A program made the translations under genes and the position numbers. DNA of 64,000 nt from Fluviibacter phosphoraccumulans_A (GTDB taxonomy: Bacteria > Pseudomonadota > Gammaproteobacteria > Burkholderiales > Rhodocyclaceae). Shown in pieces: positions 26,192-35,098 of the stretch. The stretch lies in the NCBI GenBank assembly GCA_036287865.1, contig CP126743.1:124001-188000 (forward strand), given 5' to 3'. Each line of letters starts with the position of its first letter. Position 1 is the first letter of the stretch. The notes beneath the pieces are model-generated. The model was not told the DNA's origin, did not search any database, and saw only the letters and a list, made by a program, of their open reading frames with translations.

Positions 26192-26737
26192 TTAGTCGAA
26201 GTACGTTCGCGCTTCTTCAAAGCGGGTAGCGAACCAGCCCTGGTCGAGGTGATCGATCCGGACCTTACCTTTGCTATTGGGGGCGTGAATGAAACGTTGA
26301 TCCCCGATGTAAATACCAACGTGGGAATAACTGAACCCACGCGTATTAAAAAAGATCAGATCTCCCGGTTTGACTGCCGCAGGCGCAATTTGGCGACCGC
26401 GAGAGGCCATGTCTTTTGCGCTGCCTTTAAGCTTGTAATCAGCCGCCTGTCCATAGAGCCAACTCACCATCCCGCTACAATCCAGGCCTGCCTGCGGGTT
26501 TTTTCCGCCAAACTGGTAGCCCGTATCAATGAGATGCATGGCCATGATGGTCACTTCCTGACCCTTTACGGTCGGGGGCAGGTTGTCCGCACCAAAACGG
26601 GTAATGCTTTTATTCCCTGTGCTCGCACAACCCGCCACCATCAGCAACAAGGCCAAATACCAGGCCATCCTGGGCAGCAGCCATCCCCTAAAAAAACCAT
26701 GGCTAAGCGATGGTCGCGATAGAACGCAGTTCGTCAT
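26192..26737 (-). CDS. NlpC/P60 family lipoprotein peptidase
   Basis: A periplasm-facing lipoprotein (lipobox VAGC, followed by ASTGNKS) with an NlpC/P60 cysteine peptidase domain: catalytic Cys in GLDCSGMVSW, His in YSHVGIYIG, and FIHAPNSKG. Such enzymes cut stem peptides of peptidoglycan between D-Glu and diaminopimelate. Up to 181 residues from 26737; ATG 26668 would give a shorter signal (MAWYLALLLMVAGC) and may be the real start. The gene is convergent with fumC. Confidence 0.87.
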   Translation of the reverse strand: MTNCVLSRPSLSHGFFRGWLLPRMAWYLALLLMVAGCASTGNKSITRFGADNLPPTVKGQEVTIMAMHLIDTGYQFGGKNPQAGLDCSGMVSWLYGQAADYKLKGSAKDMASRGRQIAPAAVKPGDLIFFNTRGFSYSHVGIYIGDQRFIHAPNSKGKVRIDHLDQGWFATRFEEARTYFD

Positions 26738-26831
26738 ATGATTCGAAGTGTGGCGTAACCTGCTTGCTCCTGCAAGTGAATTTACCCTTGAACACTAATT
26801 CCTTCGCCTGTTGTCTGTTTGAAAGTTCGCA

Positions 26832-28295
26832 ATGCCGCTGACCCGCCTCAAAGACCCATCGCTTCTTCGCACCGACGCCTACATCAATGGGCAATGGCTA
26901 GGTGGCCAACGCCATTTTGTCGTCACTGATCCGGGCAATGGCCAACTGCTTGGCAATGTTGCCGACATGTGTGCTACAGAAACCCGTTTGGCCATTGATG
27001 CTGCCGAAGTCGCCTTCCCAACATGGCGAGCCCAAAGCGCCAAAACCCGCAGCGCAATTCTGCGCAGGTGGTATGACCTTATTCAATTAGCCAAAGAGGA
27101 TCTTGCGACCCTTATTACGGCCGAAGGCGGCAAGGTCTACACAGAAAGCCTTGGTGAAATAGCCTACGCCGCGTCTTTTGTCGAATGGTTTTCAGAGCAG
27201 GCGCGTCGGGTGAATGGTGAAATCCTGCCTTCCAACACCCTTGATAAACGTTTGCTTGTAACACGCGAACCCATTGGCGTTTGTGCCGCAATCACTCCCT
27301 GGAATTTTCCGGCAGCGATGATCACCCGCAAGGTTGCGCCTGCCCTGGCCGTAGGCTGCACTGTCGTTGTTAAACCCGCCGAACAGACACCACTCACTGC
27401 ACTGGCACTCGCTGTATTGGCTGAGCGCGCCGGTATTCCCCCCGGTGTGTTTAACGTTGTTACGGGCGACGCTGACTCCGCCCCGGAAATTGGCGCGGTA
27501 CTCACTGGCGATGCCCGTGTACGCAAACTTTCTTTCACAGGTTCTACCCAGGTTGGCCGCTTGCTGATGGCACAGTCTGCACCTAGCCTCAAGCGACTGT
27601 CGCTCGAGCTCGGCGGTAATGCCCCTTTTATTGTTTTCGAGGATGCCGATCTGGATGCTGCGGTTGAAGGCGCCATGGCCTCCAAATACCGCAATAGCGG
27701 ACAAACCTGCGTCTGCGCCAACCGCTTCCTGGTACACGAAGCCATCATGGATGCATTTGCCGAGAAGCTTGCAACCAAAGTCCGCGCACTCAAAGTGAGC
27801 CATGGTTTTGAAAACGATGCACAGATTGGCCCCCTAATTGATACCAGCGGGCTAGAAAAGGTAACAGCCCTGGTCAGTGATGCGGTATCCCACGGCGCCA
27901 CTATCGTTACCGGGGGCGCTGCTGATGCCCAGGGTGCACTGTATTATCAACCGACCGTGATTAAAAATCTGACGCCCAATATGCGCATTATGCATGAAGA
28001 AATTTTCGGGCCAGTCGCTGCGTTGTTCGCTTTTAGCGACGAATCCGAAGCGGTTCGAATGGCGAACGACACGGAATTCGGTTTGGCCGCCTATTTCTAC
28101 ACGCGAGATACCAACCGGATATTCCGTGTTGCCGAAGCGCTGGAATACGGCATGGTGGGCGTAAATACTGGTCTGATGTCGAGTGAAGTCGCGCCATTTG
28201 GTGGCATCAAACAATCCGGATTTGGCCGCGAAGGCTCACAACATGGCGTTGATGAATATCTGAGCACCAAGTACATCTGTCTGGCTATCGACTAA
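26832..28295 (+). CDS. gabD: NAD(P)-dependent succinate-semialdehyde dehydrogenase
   Basis: A 487-residue aldehyde dehydrogenase. Landmarks: ITPWNFPAAMITRKVAPALA, FTGSTQVGRLLM, catalytic Glu in LELGGNAPFIVFEDAD, catalytic Cys in NSGQTCVCANR, and PFGGIKQSGFGREGS. The combination, with CVCANR, is characteristic of GabD-type enzymes that oxidise succinic semialdehyde to succinate. No gabT is in view, so its metabolic setting is open. Single-gene unit. Confidence 0.92.
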   Translation: MPLTRLKDPSLLRTDAYINGQWLGGQRHFVVTDPGNGQLLGNVADMCATETRLAIDAAEVAFPTWRAQSAKTRSAILRRWYDLIQLAKEDLATLITAEGGKVYTESLGEIAYAASFVEWFSEQARRVNGEILPSNTLDKRLLVTREPIGVCAAITPWNFPAAMITRKVAPALAVGCTVVVKPAEQTPLTALALAVLAERAGIPPGVFNVVTGDADSAPEIGAVLTGDARVRKLSFTGSTQVGRLLMAQSAPSLKRLSLELGGNAPFIVFEDADLDAAVEGAMASKYRNSGQTCVCANRFLVHEAIMDAFAEKLATKVRALKVSHGFENDAQIGPLIDTSGLEKVTALVSDAVSHGATIVTGGAADAQGALYYQPTVIKNLTPNMRIMHEEIFGPVAALFAFSDESEAVRMANDTEFGLAAYFYTRDTNRIFRVAEALEYGMVGVNTGLMSSEVAPFGGIKQSGFGREGSQHGVDEYLSTKYICLAID

Positions 28296-28381
28296 TTGAC
28301 CTGTCATTAAAGATTCATGACGCATCGCAGCATAAATTGCTATGATGTCAGCATGATTAATTGCAACGCTCGAGGCTAGTT

Positions 28382-28819
28382 ATGGGTACGATTCGTCCCA
28401 CTTATTACACCGATGAACTCAAAGTCGGCATGACGGCATTTCAGTCAAAAACGATTACCGAAACAGACATCATTCTGTTTTCCGCGGTATCCACCGATAC
28501 CAATGCAATCCACCTGGATGAGGAATATGCCAAAACAACCCGTTTTGGCACCCGTATTGTTCAGGATTTTCTCACTGCCAGCCTCATTTCTTCGGCATTG
28601 GCCAATCGTCTGCCAGGGCCCGGCACGATCTTCCTGGCACAGAACATGAAATTTCTGGCGCCGGTTCATCCGGGTGATACCGTGACCGCCACACTGACCG
28701 TACTGGATGTCGATTACGTCAAGAATAAGGTGCGCATTGAAACCATTTGTACAGTTGGCGACAAACGTGTGGTGGAAGGTGAAGCGCTGGTTCTGGCGCC
28801 CGCCCGTCCCAAAGAATGA
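28382..28819 (+). CDS. MaoC-like (R)-hydratase/dehydratase
   Basis: A 145-residue hot-dog-fold protein with the hydratase 2 motif FSAVSTDTNAIHLDEEYA (catalytic Asp/Asn and His), and GDTVTATLTV. Members hydrate trans-2-enoyl-CoA to (R)-3-hydroxyacyl-CoA or act on related thioesters. The ATG at 28382 is used (GAGG 6-7 nt upstream) rather than TTG 28361. Convergent with rng, only 3 nt apart, with a perfect palindrome across the junction. Confidence 0.85.
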   Translation: MGTIRPTYYTDELKVGMTAFQSKTITETDIILFSAVSTDTNAIHLDEEYAKTTRFGTRIVQDFLTASLISSALANRLPGPGTIFLAQNMKFLAPVHPGDTVTATLTVLDVDYVKNKVRIETICTVGDKRVVEGEALVLAPARPKE

Positions 28820-28822
28820 GGC

Positions 28823-30283
28823 TTAGAGCAGCACGATATCGTGCTGCTCGGGTCCGTAACCGGACTCTCCTTGCAGCGAGATCGGCTTGCCAATAAAGTC
28901 TGAAGCCATCGCCAGTGCCTGCTCTTCCTCTTCAAGGAAGAGATCCACTACTTTCTGGCTCGCAATAACACGGTATTCACGCGCTTCAAACTGACGGGAT
29001 TCGCGCACAATCTCACGCAGAATCTCGTAACAGACTGTCCGCGCAGTTTTAACCTGCCCCCGACCATCACAGGTCGGACAGGTTTCACACAAAACGCGCG
29101 CCAGCGATTCGCGTGTGCGTTTACGCGTCATTTCCACCAGGCCCAGCGCCGTGAAGCCATTCACCGTCATGCGCATATGATCACGGCTCAGGCATTTGCA
29201 TAACTCCGCCAGCACTGCCTCCTGGTGCGCCTCGTGGTCCATATCGATAAAATCGAGAATGATGATACCACCCAGATTACGCAAACGCAGCTGGCGCGCA
29301 ATGGCTTGCGCCGCTTCAAGATTGGTCTTGAAAATCGTTTCGTCGAAATTTCGAATACCGACAAACGCTCCCGTATTCACATCGACAGTGGTCATGGCTT
29401 CGGTCTGGTCAATAATCAGATACCCGCCCGACTTGAGATCCACCCTGCGTGATAACGCACGCTGAATTTCTTCTTCGACACCATACAGATCGAAGAGCGT
29501 ACGATCTTCGTTGTAGTGCTCCAGCAAACCCGTGATACCGGGCACATAGATATCGGCAAACTCTTTCAGCTTCTGGAAGGTCTCTCGCGAGTCAACCAAA
29601 ATACGCTCGGTCTCCGGGTTGGCGAAGTCACGCAGCACCCGCTGCGCTAAAGAGAGATCCTGATACATCAGGCAGGGCACGGGCGACGTCGTAATCAGCT
29701 GTTTGAGGCCCGCCCAGATTTTACGTAAATAATTAATATCGTCTTGCAGAGAAGCGTCATCTGCAGTTTCCGCGATGGTACGCAGAATAAATCCACCGGT
29801 TTCGTCATCGGGGACCAAACGAGTCAGCCGCTCACGCAATGCCTCGCGCTCGGCCTTATCAATCCGTTGCGAAATGCCGATATGTTTTTCCTGAGGCAAA
29901 TACACCAGCATCCGACCCGCGATGGAGACCTGGGTCGACAAACGTGTGCCCTTGGTACCGATAGGGTCTTTAATCACTTGTACCAGTAGCGTCTGACCTT
30001 CGCTAATGACCTCTTCGATCGGGCGGTATTCACGGTTCGCGACATCGCCAACCCGCGCCTGCCAGATGTCGGCCACATGCAGAAATGCCGTGCGCTCCAG
30101 CCCCACATCGACAAATGCCGATTGCATACCCGGCAGAATCCGGACCACGCGGCCCAGATAGATATTGCCCACCAACCCCCGGGTTGTGTGTCGCTCAACG
30201 TGAAGTTCCTGGACAATCCCCTGCTCGAGGATGGCAACCCGGGTCTCTTGGGGCGTGAAATTAATGAGGATACTTTCGGCCAT
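28823..30283 (-). CDS. rng: Ribonuclease G
   Basis: A 486-residue RNase E/G family endoribonuclease. The N-terminal S1 region (GNIYLGRVVRILPGMQSAFVDVG is cut here to its core GRVVRILPGMQSAFVD), the DNase I-like catalytic part (IIILDFIDMD with metal-binding Asp residues, DVNTGAFVG), and the Zn-link CETCPTCDGRG are present. It matures the 5' end of 16S rRNA and decays mRNA. The length suits RNase G rather than RNase E, as no long disordered tail follows. In many relatives it adjoins maf, which here is 2.5 kb away. Confidence 0.95.
   Translation of the reverse strand: MAESILINFTPQETRVAILEQGIVQELHVERHTTRGLVGNIYLGRVVRILPGMQSAFVDVGLERTAFLHVADIWQARVGDVANREYRPIEEVISEGQTLLVQVIKDPIGTKGTRLSTQVSIAGRMLVYLPQEKHIGISQRIDKAEREALRERLTRLVPDDETGGFILRTIAETADDASLQDDINYLRKIWAGLKQLITTSPVPCLMYQDLSLAQRVLRDFANPETERILVDSRETFQKLKEFADIYVPGITGLLEHYNEDRTLFDLYGVEEEIQRALSRRVDLKSGGYLIIDQTEAMTTVDVNTGAFVGIRNFDETIFKTNLEAAQAIARQLRLRNLGGIIILDFIDMDHEAHQEAVLAELCKCLSRDHMRMTVNGFTALGLVEMTRKRTRESLARVLCETCPTCDGRGQVKTARTVCYEILREIVRESRQFEAREYRVIASQKVVDLFLEEEEQALAMASDFIGKPISLQGESGYGPEQHDIVLL
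28826..28849. repeat. Perfect 24-bp palindrome at the MaoC/rng junction
   Basis: The two 12-nt arms (GAGCAGCACGAT and its complement) pair without mismatch or loop. The sequence encodes the last eight residues of RNase G and begins 6 nt after the MaoC stop. It could stop transcription from either side, but there is no T run. A protein-binding site is also possible. Confidence 0.9.
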
Positions 30284-30351
30284 AGGTAGAATGTGTGCCT
30301 GAATGTTTTTTATTGCCTGTTTTTACTGCTGCTTGATAGCCGAATTCTATT

Positions 30352-31695
30352 ATGCCCACGAAAACCGAACTTCTCGCCCCTGCTGGTTCCCTGGCCATGA
30401 TGCGTACCGCCTTTGCCTTTGGGGCCGATGCCGTCTATGCCGGACAGCCCCGCTATAGCCTACGCGTCCGCAATAACGAGTTCAGTACGCTGGATGCCAT
30501 CAAAGAAGGCATCGACGAAGCCCATGCCCAGCAGAAATCGTTCTATATCGTCAGCAATATTTCACCGCATAACGCCAAGCTAAAGACCTATCTGGACGAC
30601 ATGGCACCGGTTGTCGCCCTCAACCCGGATGCCCTGATCATGGCCGACCCCGGATTGATCGACATGATCCGGGATCGCTTCCCGGAAGTGCCCGTCCATC
30701 TCTCCGTTCAAGCAAATACCGTTAACTGGGCCAGCGTCCGCTTCTGGGGCAAGATGGGCGTTAAACGCGTGATTCTGTCGCGCGAACTCTCCCTCGACGA
30801 AGTCGCTGAAATTCGTCAGCAGTGTCCGGACATGGAGCTTGAAGTCTTTGTGCACGGTGCGCTATGCATCGCCTACTCCGGTCGTTGCCTGCTCTCTGGC
30901 TACTTCAATCACCGAGACCCAAACCAAGGCACCTGCACCAACTCGTGCCGCTGGGACTACAAGCTCAAACCAGATACAGAGGCAGAAGCCACCCCTGGCC
31001 TGACGGGCAGCAACTTCCCGCCGCTGGTTGTCGAAGAATCCAAGCGCCCTGGCGAACTGATGCCCATCGAAGAAGATGAGCATGGCACCTACATTCTCAA
31101 CTCCCGCGACCTCCGTGCCATTGAGCACGTCGAGCGTCTCATCGAGATTGGTGTCGATTCACTCAAGATCGAAGGCCGAACCAAATCGCCGTATTACGTT
31201 GCGCGCACCTGCCAGGCATATCGCCATGCGATTGACGATGCCAAAGCTGGGCGCAGCTTTAACCCACTGCTCATTGGCGAGCTGGAAGGCCTGGCCAATC
31301 GCGGCTACACCGATGGTTTCTACCAGCGTCATCATGATTCGGACACCCAGAACTATCTACGCGGCTATTCTGAATCTGGCCGCAGTCAATATGTGGGTAA
31401 CGTCGAATGGGATAGCGAACGCAATGCCTCGCGTGTGATTGTTAAAAACCACTTTGCCGTGGGCGATTGGCTGGAAATCATTCACCCCGCCGGCAACCGC
31501 ATTGTGCAAGTCAAAGCCCTCGAAGGCCGCAAGATGGAATCGGTGGATGTCGCCAGCGGCGATGGTCATATCGTCTGGGTGAAAGACGCTGAATGGTCTT
31601 CTGATTGCGATGGCGCATTCCTGGCCCGCCTCCACGATGTGCCGACCGACGAAATGATTGCGGCATCAGCCTCGGCGACACATCCCAAGGCGTAA
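30352..31695 (+). CDS. trhP: U32-family tRNA hydroxylation protein TrhP (YegQ)
   Basis: A 447-residue protein of the peptidase U32 family, YegQ branch. Landmarks: ELLAPAGSLAMMRTAFAFGA, GADAVYAGQPRYSLRVRNNE, EVFVHGALCIAYSGRC, GTCTNSCRWDY (cysteines) and YILNSRDLRAIEHVERL. YegQ/TrhP supports prephenate-dependent 5-hydroxyuridine formation at tRNA position 34. The name 'peptidase' is historical. Divergent from rng with 68 nt between them; the glycosyltransferase-like gene starts 3 nt downstream. Confidence 0.92.
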   Translation: MPTKTELLAPAGSLAMMRTAFAFGADAVYAGQPRYSLRVRNNEFSTLDAIKEGIDEAHAQQKSFYIVSNISPHNAKLKTYLDDMAPVVALNPDALIMADPGLIDMIRDRFPEVPVHLSVQANTVNWASVRFWGKMGVKRVILSRELSLDEVAEIRQQCPDMELEVFVHGALCIAYSGRCLLSGYFNHRDPNQGTCTNSCRWDYKLKPDTEAEATPGLTGSNFPPLVVEESKRPGELMPIEEDEHGTYILNSRDLRAIEHVERLIEIGVDSLKIEGRTKSPYYVARTCQAYRHAIDDAKAGRSFNPLLIGELEGLANRGYTDGFYQRHHDSDTQNYLRGYSESGRSQYVGNVEWDSERNASRVIVKNHFAVGDWLEIIHPAGNRIVQVKALEGRKMESVDVASGDGHIVWVKDAEWSSDCDGAFLARLHDVPTDEMIAASASATHPKA

Positions 31696-31698
31696 GTC

Positions 31699-32931
31699 AT
31701 GCCGCGCCTGCTGGTAGCGATCAGTGCGCATGGTCTGGGGCACCTGGGACAGGTTGCCCCTGTCTGCAACCAGCTCACGTCACTACGGCCGGATCTGTCG
31801 CTCACCCTCTGGAGCGCTCTGCCAACCCAGGTGCTCAGCGCCCGCATCAGCGGAAATTTCGAGCACATCGCTTCTCCCTGCGATCTTGGGCTCATCATGC
31901 ACGACGCCATGCGCGTCAACGTTGAAGCCAGCTGGGCCGCTTATGCCGATCGGGAAGCCCATTGGTCGTCACACCTGGAAACCGCTTGCGAACTGGTTCG
32001 TAACGCAGCCCCCGATCTGATTCTCAGTGATGTTGGCGACATGCCTTTGGCTGCAGCACAAAAGCTGGGCATCCCGGGACTTGCCATGAGTTCACTTAAC
32101 TGGGCAGATACCGCGCGTTTCTACTTTGAAGCACTGCCAGACTCTGCCGCTGTGCTTAACCGAATGACAAGCATTTACGACCAGGCAACCGCCGCGCTGC
32201 GACTCACGCCGGGCATGCCTATGCGGGGTTTAACCGAACAAATCCTGCCACCCGTAGGCGCCCGCAGCGCCCGCACCAGAAATGCGCTCGAAGCGCTATT
32301 GGCTAAGCATATTGATTCATCACTGATGAGTCGGCCACGCATACTCATCGGTATGGGTGGCATCGAAACGCAACTGACCTACGAGCAATGGCCAACGCAA
32401 TCCGCTTTCACGCTCCTCGTTGCCAATCAAACCCGTTTGCCGGCAGAAGGCTGTGCCGCCCAGGGAGTCATCAACATTGATAGGGTATGCGAAGCAACCG
32501 GCCTCGTCTTCACGGATCTATTGGGCTGCTGTGACGCCGTGGTCTGCAAGCCGGGTTACGGCACCTTTGTAGAAGCAGCACTCGCCGGGATTCCGGTGCT
32601 CTATGTCGAACGAGACAATTGGCCAGAGCAGCAGGTGCTGGTGACCTGGCTAGAAGCGCACGCACGTTGCGCCAGACTGGCACCAAATGTATTGCAACAG
32701 GGTCACTTTAATGGGGCATTGAGATCCCTACTCGCTCAACCCGCTACAACGCCCATTCAGCAAGATGGCGCAACCATCGCTGCGCTAGAAGTCTTGCGTT
32801 GGTTGGTTAGATCGCTAGCGCTTCAGAACGTGTACCCGCAAGATTCAAGCAAGCAAGCCGTTTCGTGCACGGGTAACCCCATAATGCCGGTAAAGTTGCC
32901 CTGCGTCTCTGCCACAAAAACACCGGCATGA
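31699..32931 (+). CDS. GT-B fold glycosyltransferase-like protein, 3' end overlapping maf
   Basis: A 410-codon frame with a GT-B layout. N-terminal part: LLVAISAHGLGHLGQVAPV (a nucleotide-sugar transferase-like Gly-rich loop), PDLILSDVGDMPLAAA. C-terminal part: LIGMGGIE, then DAVVCKPGYGTFVEAALAGIPVLYV, similar in pattern to MurG or UDP-glucuronosyltransferases (motif core KPGYGTFVEA). The last 36 codons run across the end of maf on the other strand and read like antisense, so the true stop near 32815 has probably been lost by an indel. Substrate unknown. Confidence 0.7.
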   Translation: MPRLLVAISAHGLGHLGQVAPVCNQLTSLRPDLSLTLWSALPTQVLSARISGNFEHIASPCDLGLIMHDAMRVNVEASWAAYADREAHWSSHLETACELVRNAAPDLILSDVGDMPLAAAQKLGIPGLAMSSLNWADTARFYFEALPDSAAVLNRMTSIYDQATAALRLTPGMPMRGLTEQILPPVGARSARTRNALEALLAKHIDSSLMSRPRILIGMGGIETQLTYEQWPTQSAFTLLVANQTRLPAEGCAAQGVINIDRVCEATGLVFTDLLGCCDAVVCKPGYGTFVEAALAGIPVLYVERDNWPEQQVLVTWLEAHARCARLAPNVLQQGHFNGALRSLLAQPATTPIQQDGATIAALEVLRWLVRSLALQNVYPQDSSKQAVSCTGNPIMPVKLPCVSATKTPA

Positions 32932-33428
32932 CCCTGAATGCCATAAGCGCCCGCTTTATCAAAGGGCTCGCCACTGGCTATATAGCGTTCAATCGTTGCG
33001 TCACTCAAAGACATAAAGCGCACCTGGCTCACCGATAGCATCTGACGGATATCGTGTCCGTGCGCCAGCACCACCGAGGTGAGCACCTCATGTGCCTGGC
33101 CCGAAAGCGCCTTGAGCATGTCACGTGCTTCATCAGCATCTGCAGGCTTACCCAGAATACGATTGCCCAATGCAACGGTTGTATCCGCAGACAACAAAGG
33201 ACGCTCAGTTAGTCCGCGATCACGCACATAAAAGACTGCATGTACGGCTTTATCAAAGGCAACGCGACGCACATAGTCTCGAGGCGGTTCACCGGGAAGT
33301 ACTGATTCATCGACCTCGTACTGCGCACCGGCATCATCGGTAAATTGCAGCATCTCAAATGGCACCCCCATACTCGTCAACAATTCCGCGCGACGTGGGC
33401 TTTTAGAAGCTAACCAGATTGCCTGCAT
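32823..33428 (-). CDS. maf: Maf-like nucleoside triphosphate pyrophosphatase
   Basis: A 201-residue Maf protein, a house-cleaning dTTP/UTP pyrophosphatase of the YhdE type. Motifs: LASKSPRRAELL at the start, LLSADTTVALGNRILGKP (catalytic Asp), SGQAHEVLTSV and YGIQGHAG. The ATG at 33428 fits the family; an upstream extension to 33476 would run into rlmH. Part of the row nadD, rsfS, rlmH, maf transcribed leftward. Confidence 0.93.
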   Translation of the reverse strand: MQAIWLASKSPRRAELLTSMGVPFEMLQFTDDAGAQYEVDESVLPGEPPRDYVRRVAFDKAVHAVFYVRDRGLTERPLLSADTTVALGNRILGKPADADEARDMLKALSGQAHEVLTSVVLAHGHDIRQMLSVSQVRFMSLSDATIERYIASGEPFDKAGAYGIQGHAGVFVAETQGNFTGIMGLPVHETACLLESCGYTF

Positions 33429-33432
33429 GGGT

Positions 33433-33903
33433 TTATTCACGATGGTAGGGATGCCCGGCCAGCACCATAATCGCACGATATAACTGTTCGGTCAGCAACA
33501 CGCGCGCCATAGCATGCGGCAACGTTAACGAAGACAATCGAATCATTTCATGCGCCGTTGATTTCAACGCCGGCGAAATACCATCTGCCCCGCCAATGAT
33601 CAACGCCACATCCTGCACTTCACCTTGCCAGTATTTCAGCCTCCTGGATAACGCTATCGTGGTGAGATCCGTGCCACGCTCGTCCAGCATGACACGACGC
33701 GCGCCGGGAGGAATAGCGGCTTCGATGCGCCCGGCTTCCAGATCCATGATCTGCTGTGCCGTACGGTTGCCCGTGCGGGGCTCAGCTTTAATCTCATGCA
33801 GCACGATGGGCTGCGAGCGGGGAAAGCGCTTCAGGTAATCCGAACAGGCGTCAGCGGCCCAATCTGGCAGCCGCTGATCAACGCTGATCAGATGCAGCTT
33901 CAT
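33433..33903 (-). CDS. rlmH: 23S rRNA pseudouridine-1915 N3-methyltransferase RlmH
   Basis: A 156-residue SPOUT methyltransferase of full length: MKLHLISVDQRLPDWA, LDERGTDLT, LIIGGADGISP, the knot motif LSSLTLPHAMARVLLTEQLYRA, and the C-terminal HPYHRE that is characteristic. It methylates pseudouridine 1915 in 23S rRNA. Its start overlaps the rsfS stop by 4 nt and it ends 5 nt before maf. Confidence 0.96.
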   Translation of the reverse strand: MKLHLISVDQRLPDWAADACSDYLKRFPRSQPIVLHEIKAEPRTGNRTAQQIMDLEAGRIEAAIPPGARRVMLDERGTDLTTIALSRRLKYWQGEVQDVALIIGGADGISPALKSTAHEMIRLSSLTLPHAMARVLLTEQLYRAIMVLAGHPYHRE

Positions 33904-34418
33904 TCAGCCGATTTTTTAGCGCGTGCGACAGGCTTCTTGGCGGCGGGTTTCTTCGCTGCCGGCTTTTTAGCGGCATGTTTTTTGGCAGGCGTCTTCTCGG
34001 CTGCATCACCAGCAGGCGACTTGCTAAGCGCTTTTTTAACGCTGGCTTTTTTAGCTGCTTTCTCAGCCACATGGCCGGCAGGTTTTCCCGGGCCCCACAG
34101 GCCTTCCAGATCAAAGTGGGCGCGTACCGTCGGCTGCATAATGTGAACCACAACCGGACCCAGATCAACCAACACCCATTCACCGGTCTCTTCACCCTCT
34201 GTCGAGAGCACTTCACTGCCCGCTTCGCGTACCTTATCGGCCACACTGCGTGCCAAAGCACGCACTTGGCGGTTCGACTCACCGCTGGCCAGCACAATGC
34301 GTTCGAACATCTGGGACACTTTGGTCGTGTTAACAATGATGATGTCACGACCCTTGATATCTTCCAGCGCATCAACGGCAATGGTTTCAAGTTTTTTGAT
34401 CGAGAGTTCTTTAGACAT
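33900..34418 (-). CDS. rsfS: Ribosomal silencing factor RsfS with a Lys/Ala-rich tail
   Basis: Residues 1-115 form the RsfS (Iojap) domain: DALEDIKGRDIIIVNT, VRALARSVADKVRE, GEWVLVDLGPVVVHIM. It binds uL14 on the 50S subunit and blocks subunit joining in starvation. From about residue 118 the protein gains a tail of roughly 55 residues made of Lys, Ala and Pro (KKPAAKKPAAKKP type repeats), like eukaryotic H1 or AlgP tails. The ATG at 34418 follows AAGGAA by 4-5 nt. The tail likely adds nucleic-acid or ribosome affinity, which is inference. Confidence 0.92.
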   Translation of the reverse strand: MSKELSIKKLETIAVDALEDIKGRDIIIVNTTKVSQMFERIVLASGESNRQVRALARSVADKVREAGSEVLSTEGEETGEWVLVDLGPVVVHIMQPTVRAHFDLEGLWGPGKPAGHVAEKAAKKASVKKALSKSPAGDAAEKTPAKKHAAKKPAAKKPAAKKPVARAKKSAE

Positions 34419-34444
34419 GCTGTTCCTTGATGCGGTAATGACCG

Positions 34445-35098
34445 TCAATGCGCGGTCTGCTGATAGAGATGGTGCTGAACGATGTAGTTTTCAACCGCTT
34501 CAGGCACCAGGCCAGAAATTGACTGTTCCTGCCCAACGGCACGACGCACTTGCGTTGCCGATACCGTACAGGGCGTTATGGTAAACGAAACCAGACATCC
34601 TGCGGGTTGTTCCCGTAGCCGGTCCAGATCGGTGGTGTGATGCTTCTCCCAGAGAGTTCTTAAGGGTTCGGGCATCTCATTGGGCACCAGCGCAGACTCA
34701 GGGCGATTCGCCACTGCAATATGGGCATAGTCCAACAACTCCTGCCAGCGATGCCAGGTAGGCAGCCCTAACAAGGCATCTGCACCCATAATAAGCAACA
34801 GGCTCGTTGCCGGCTCACGCTGGCGCACTCTTTCCAGTGTGCTGATTGTCCAGGAAGAACCTGTTTGCAGGACCTCAGCAGCATCAACCCTGCATTTGTC
34901 GTGGGTTGCGAAACCTAATCTCGCCATAGCAAGTCGGTCATTGGCATCCGCCTGGGGTAGCTGACGATGCGGTGGCTGTCCGGCTGGAATGCAGCACAGC
35001 TCATCCAGATGAAACGTCTCAATGGCTTCTTCTGCCAGCTGCAGGTGCCCGATATGCACCGGGTCGAACGTACCGCCAAGAATACCGGTCAGTTTCAG
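34445..35098 (-). CDS. nadD: Nicotinate-mononucleotide adenylyltransferase, apparent CTG start
   Basis: The NadD family start (ILGGTFDPVHIGHLQLAEEA) needs codons upstream of the first ATG/GTG, and the frame is open to 35098. There the codon is CTG, exactly where an ATG would overlap the stop of the upstream gene as ATGA. From CTG the protein is 217 residues, normal for NadD, with VSATQVRRAVG as the C-terminal motif. It adenylates NaMN to deamido-NAD. Either a rare CTG start or a point mutation of ATG is implied. A GTG at 35059 would drop the nucleotide-binding loop and cannot be functional. Confidence 0.88.
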   Translation of the reverse strand: MKLTGILGGTFDPVHIGHLQLAEEAIETFHLDELCCIPAGQPPHRQLPQADANDRLAMARLGFATHDKCRVDAAEVLQTGSSWTISTLERVRQREPATSLLLIMGADALLGLPTWHRWQELLDYAHIAVANRPESALVPNEMPEPLRTLWEKHHTTDLDRLREQPAGCLVSFTITPCTVSATQVRRAVGQEQSISGLVPEAVENYIVQHHLYQQTAH

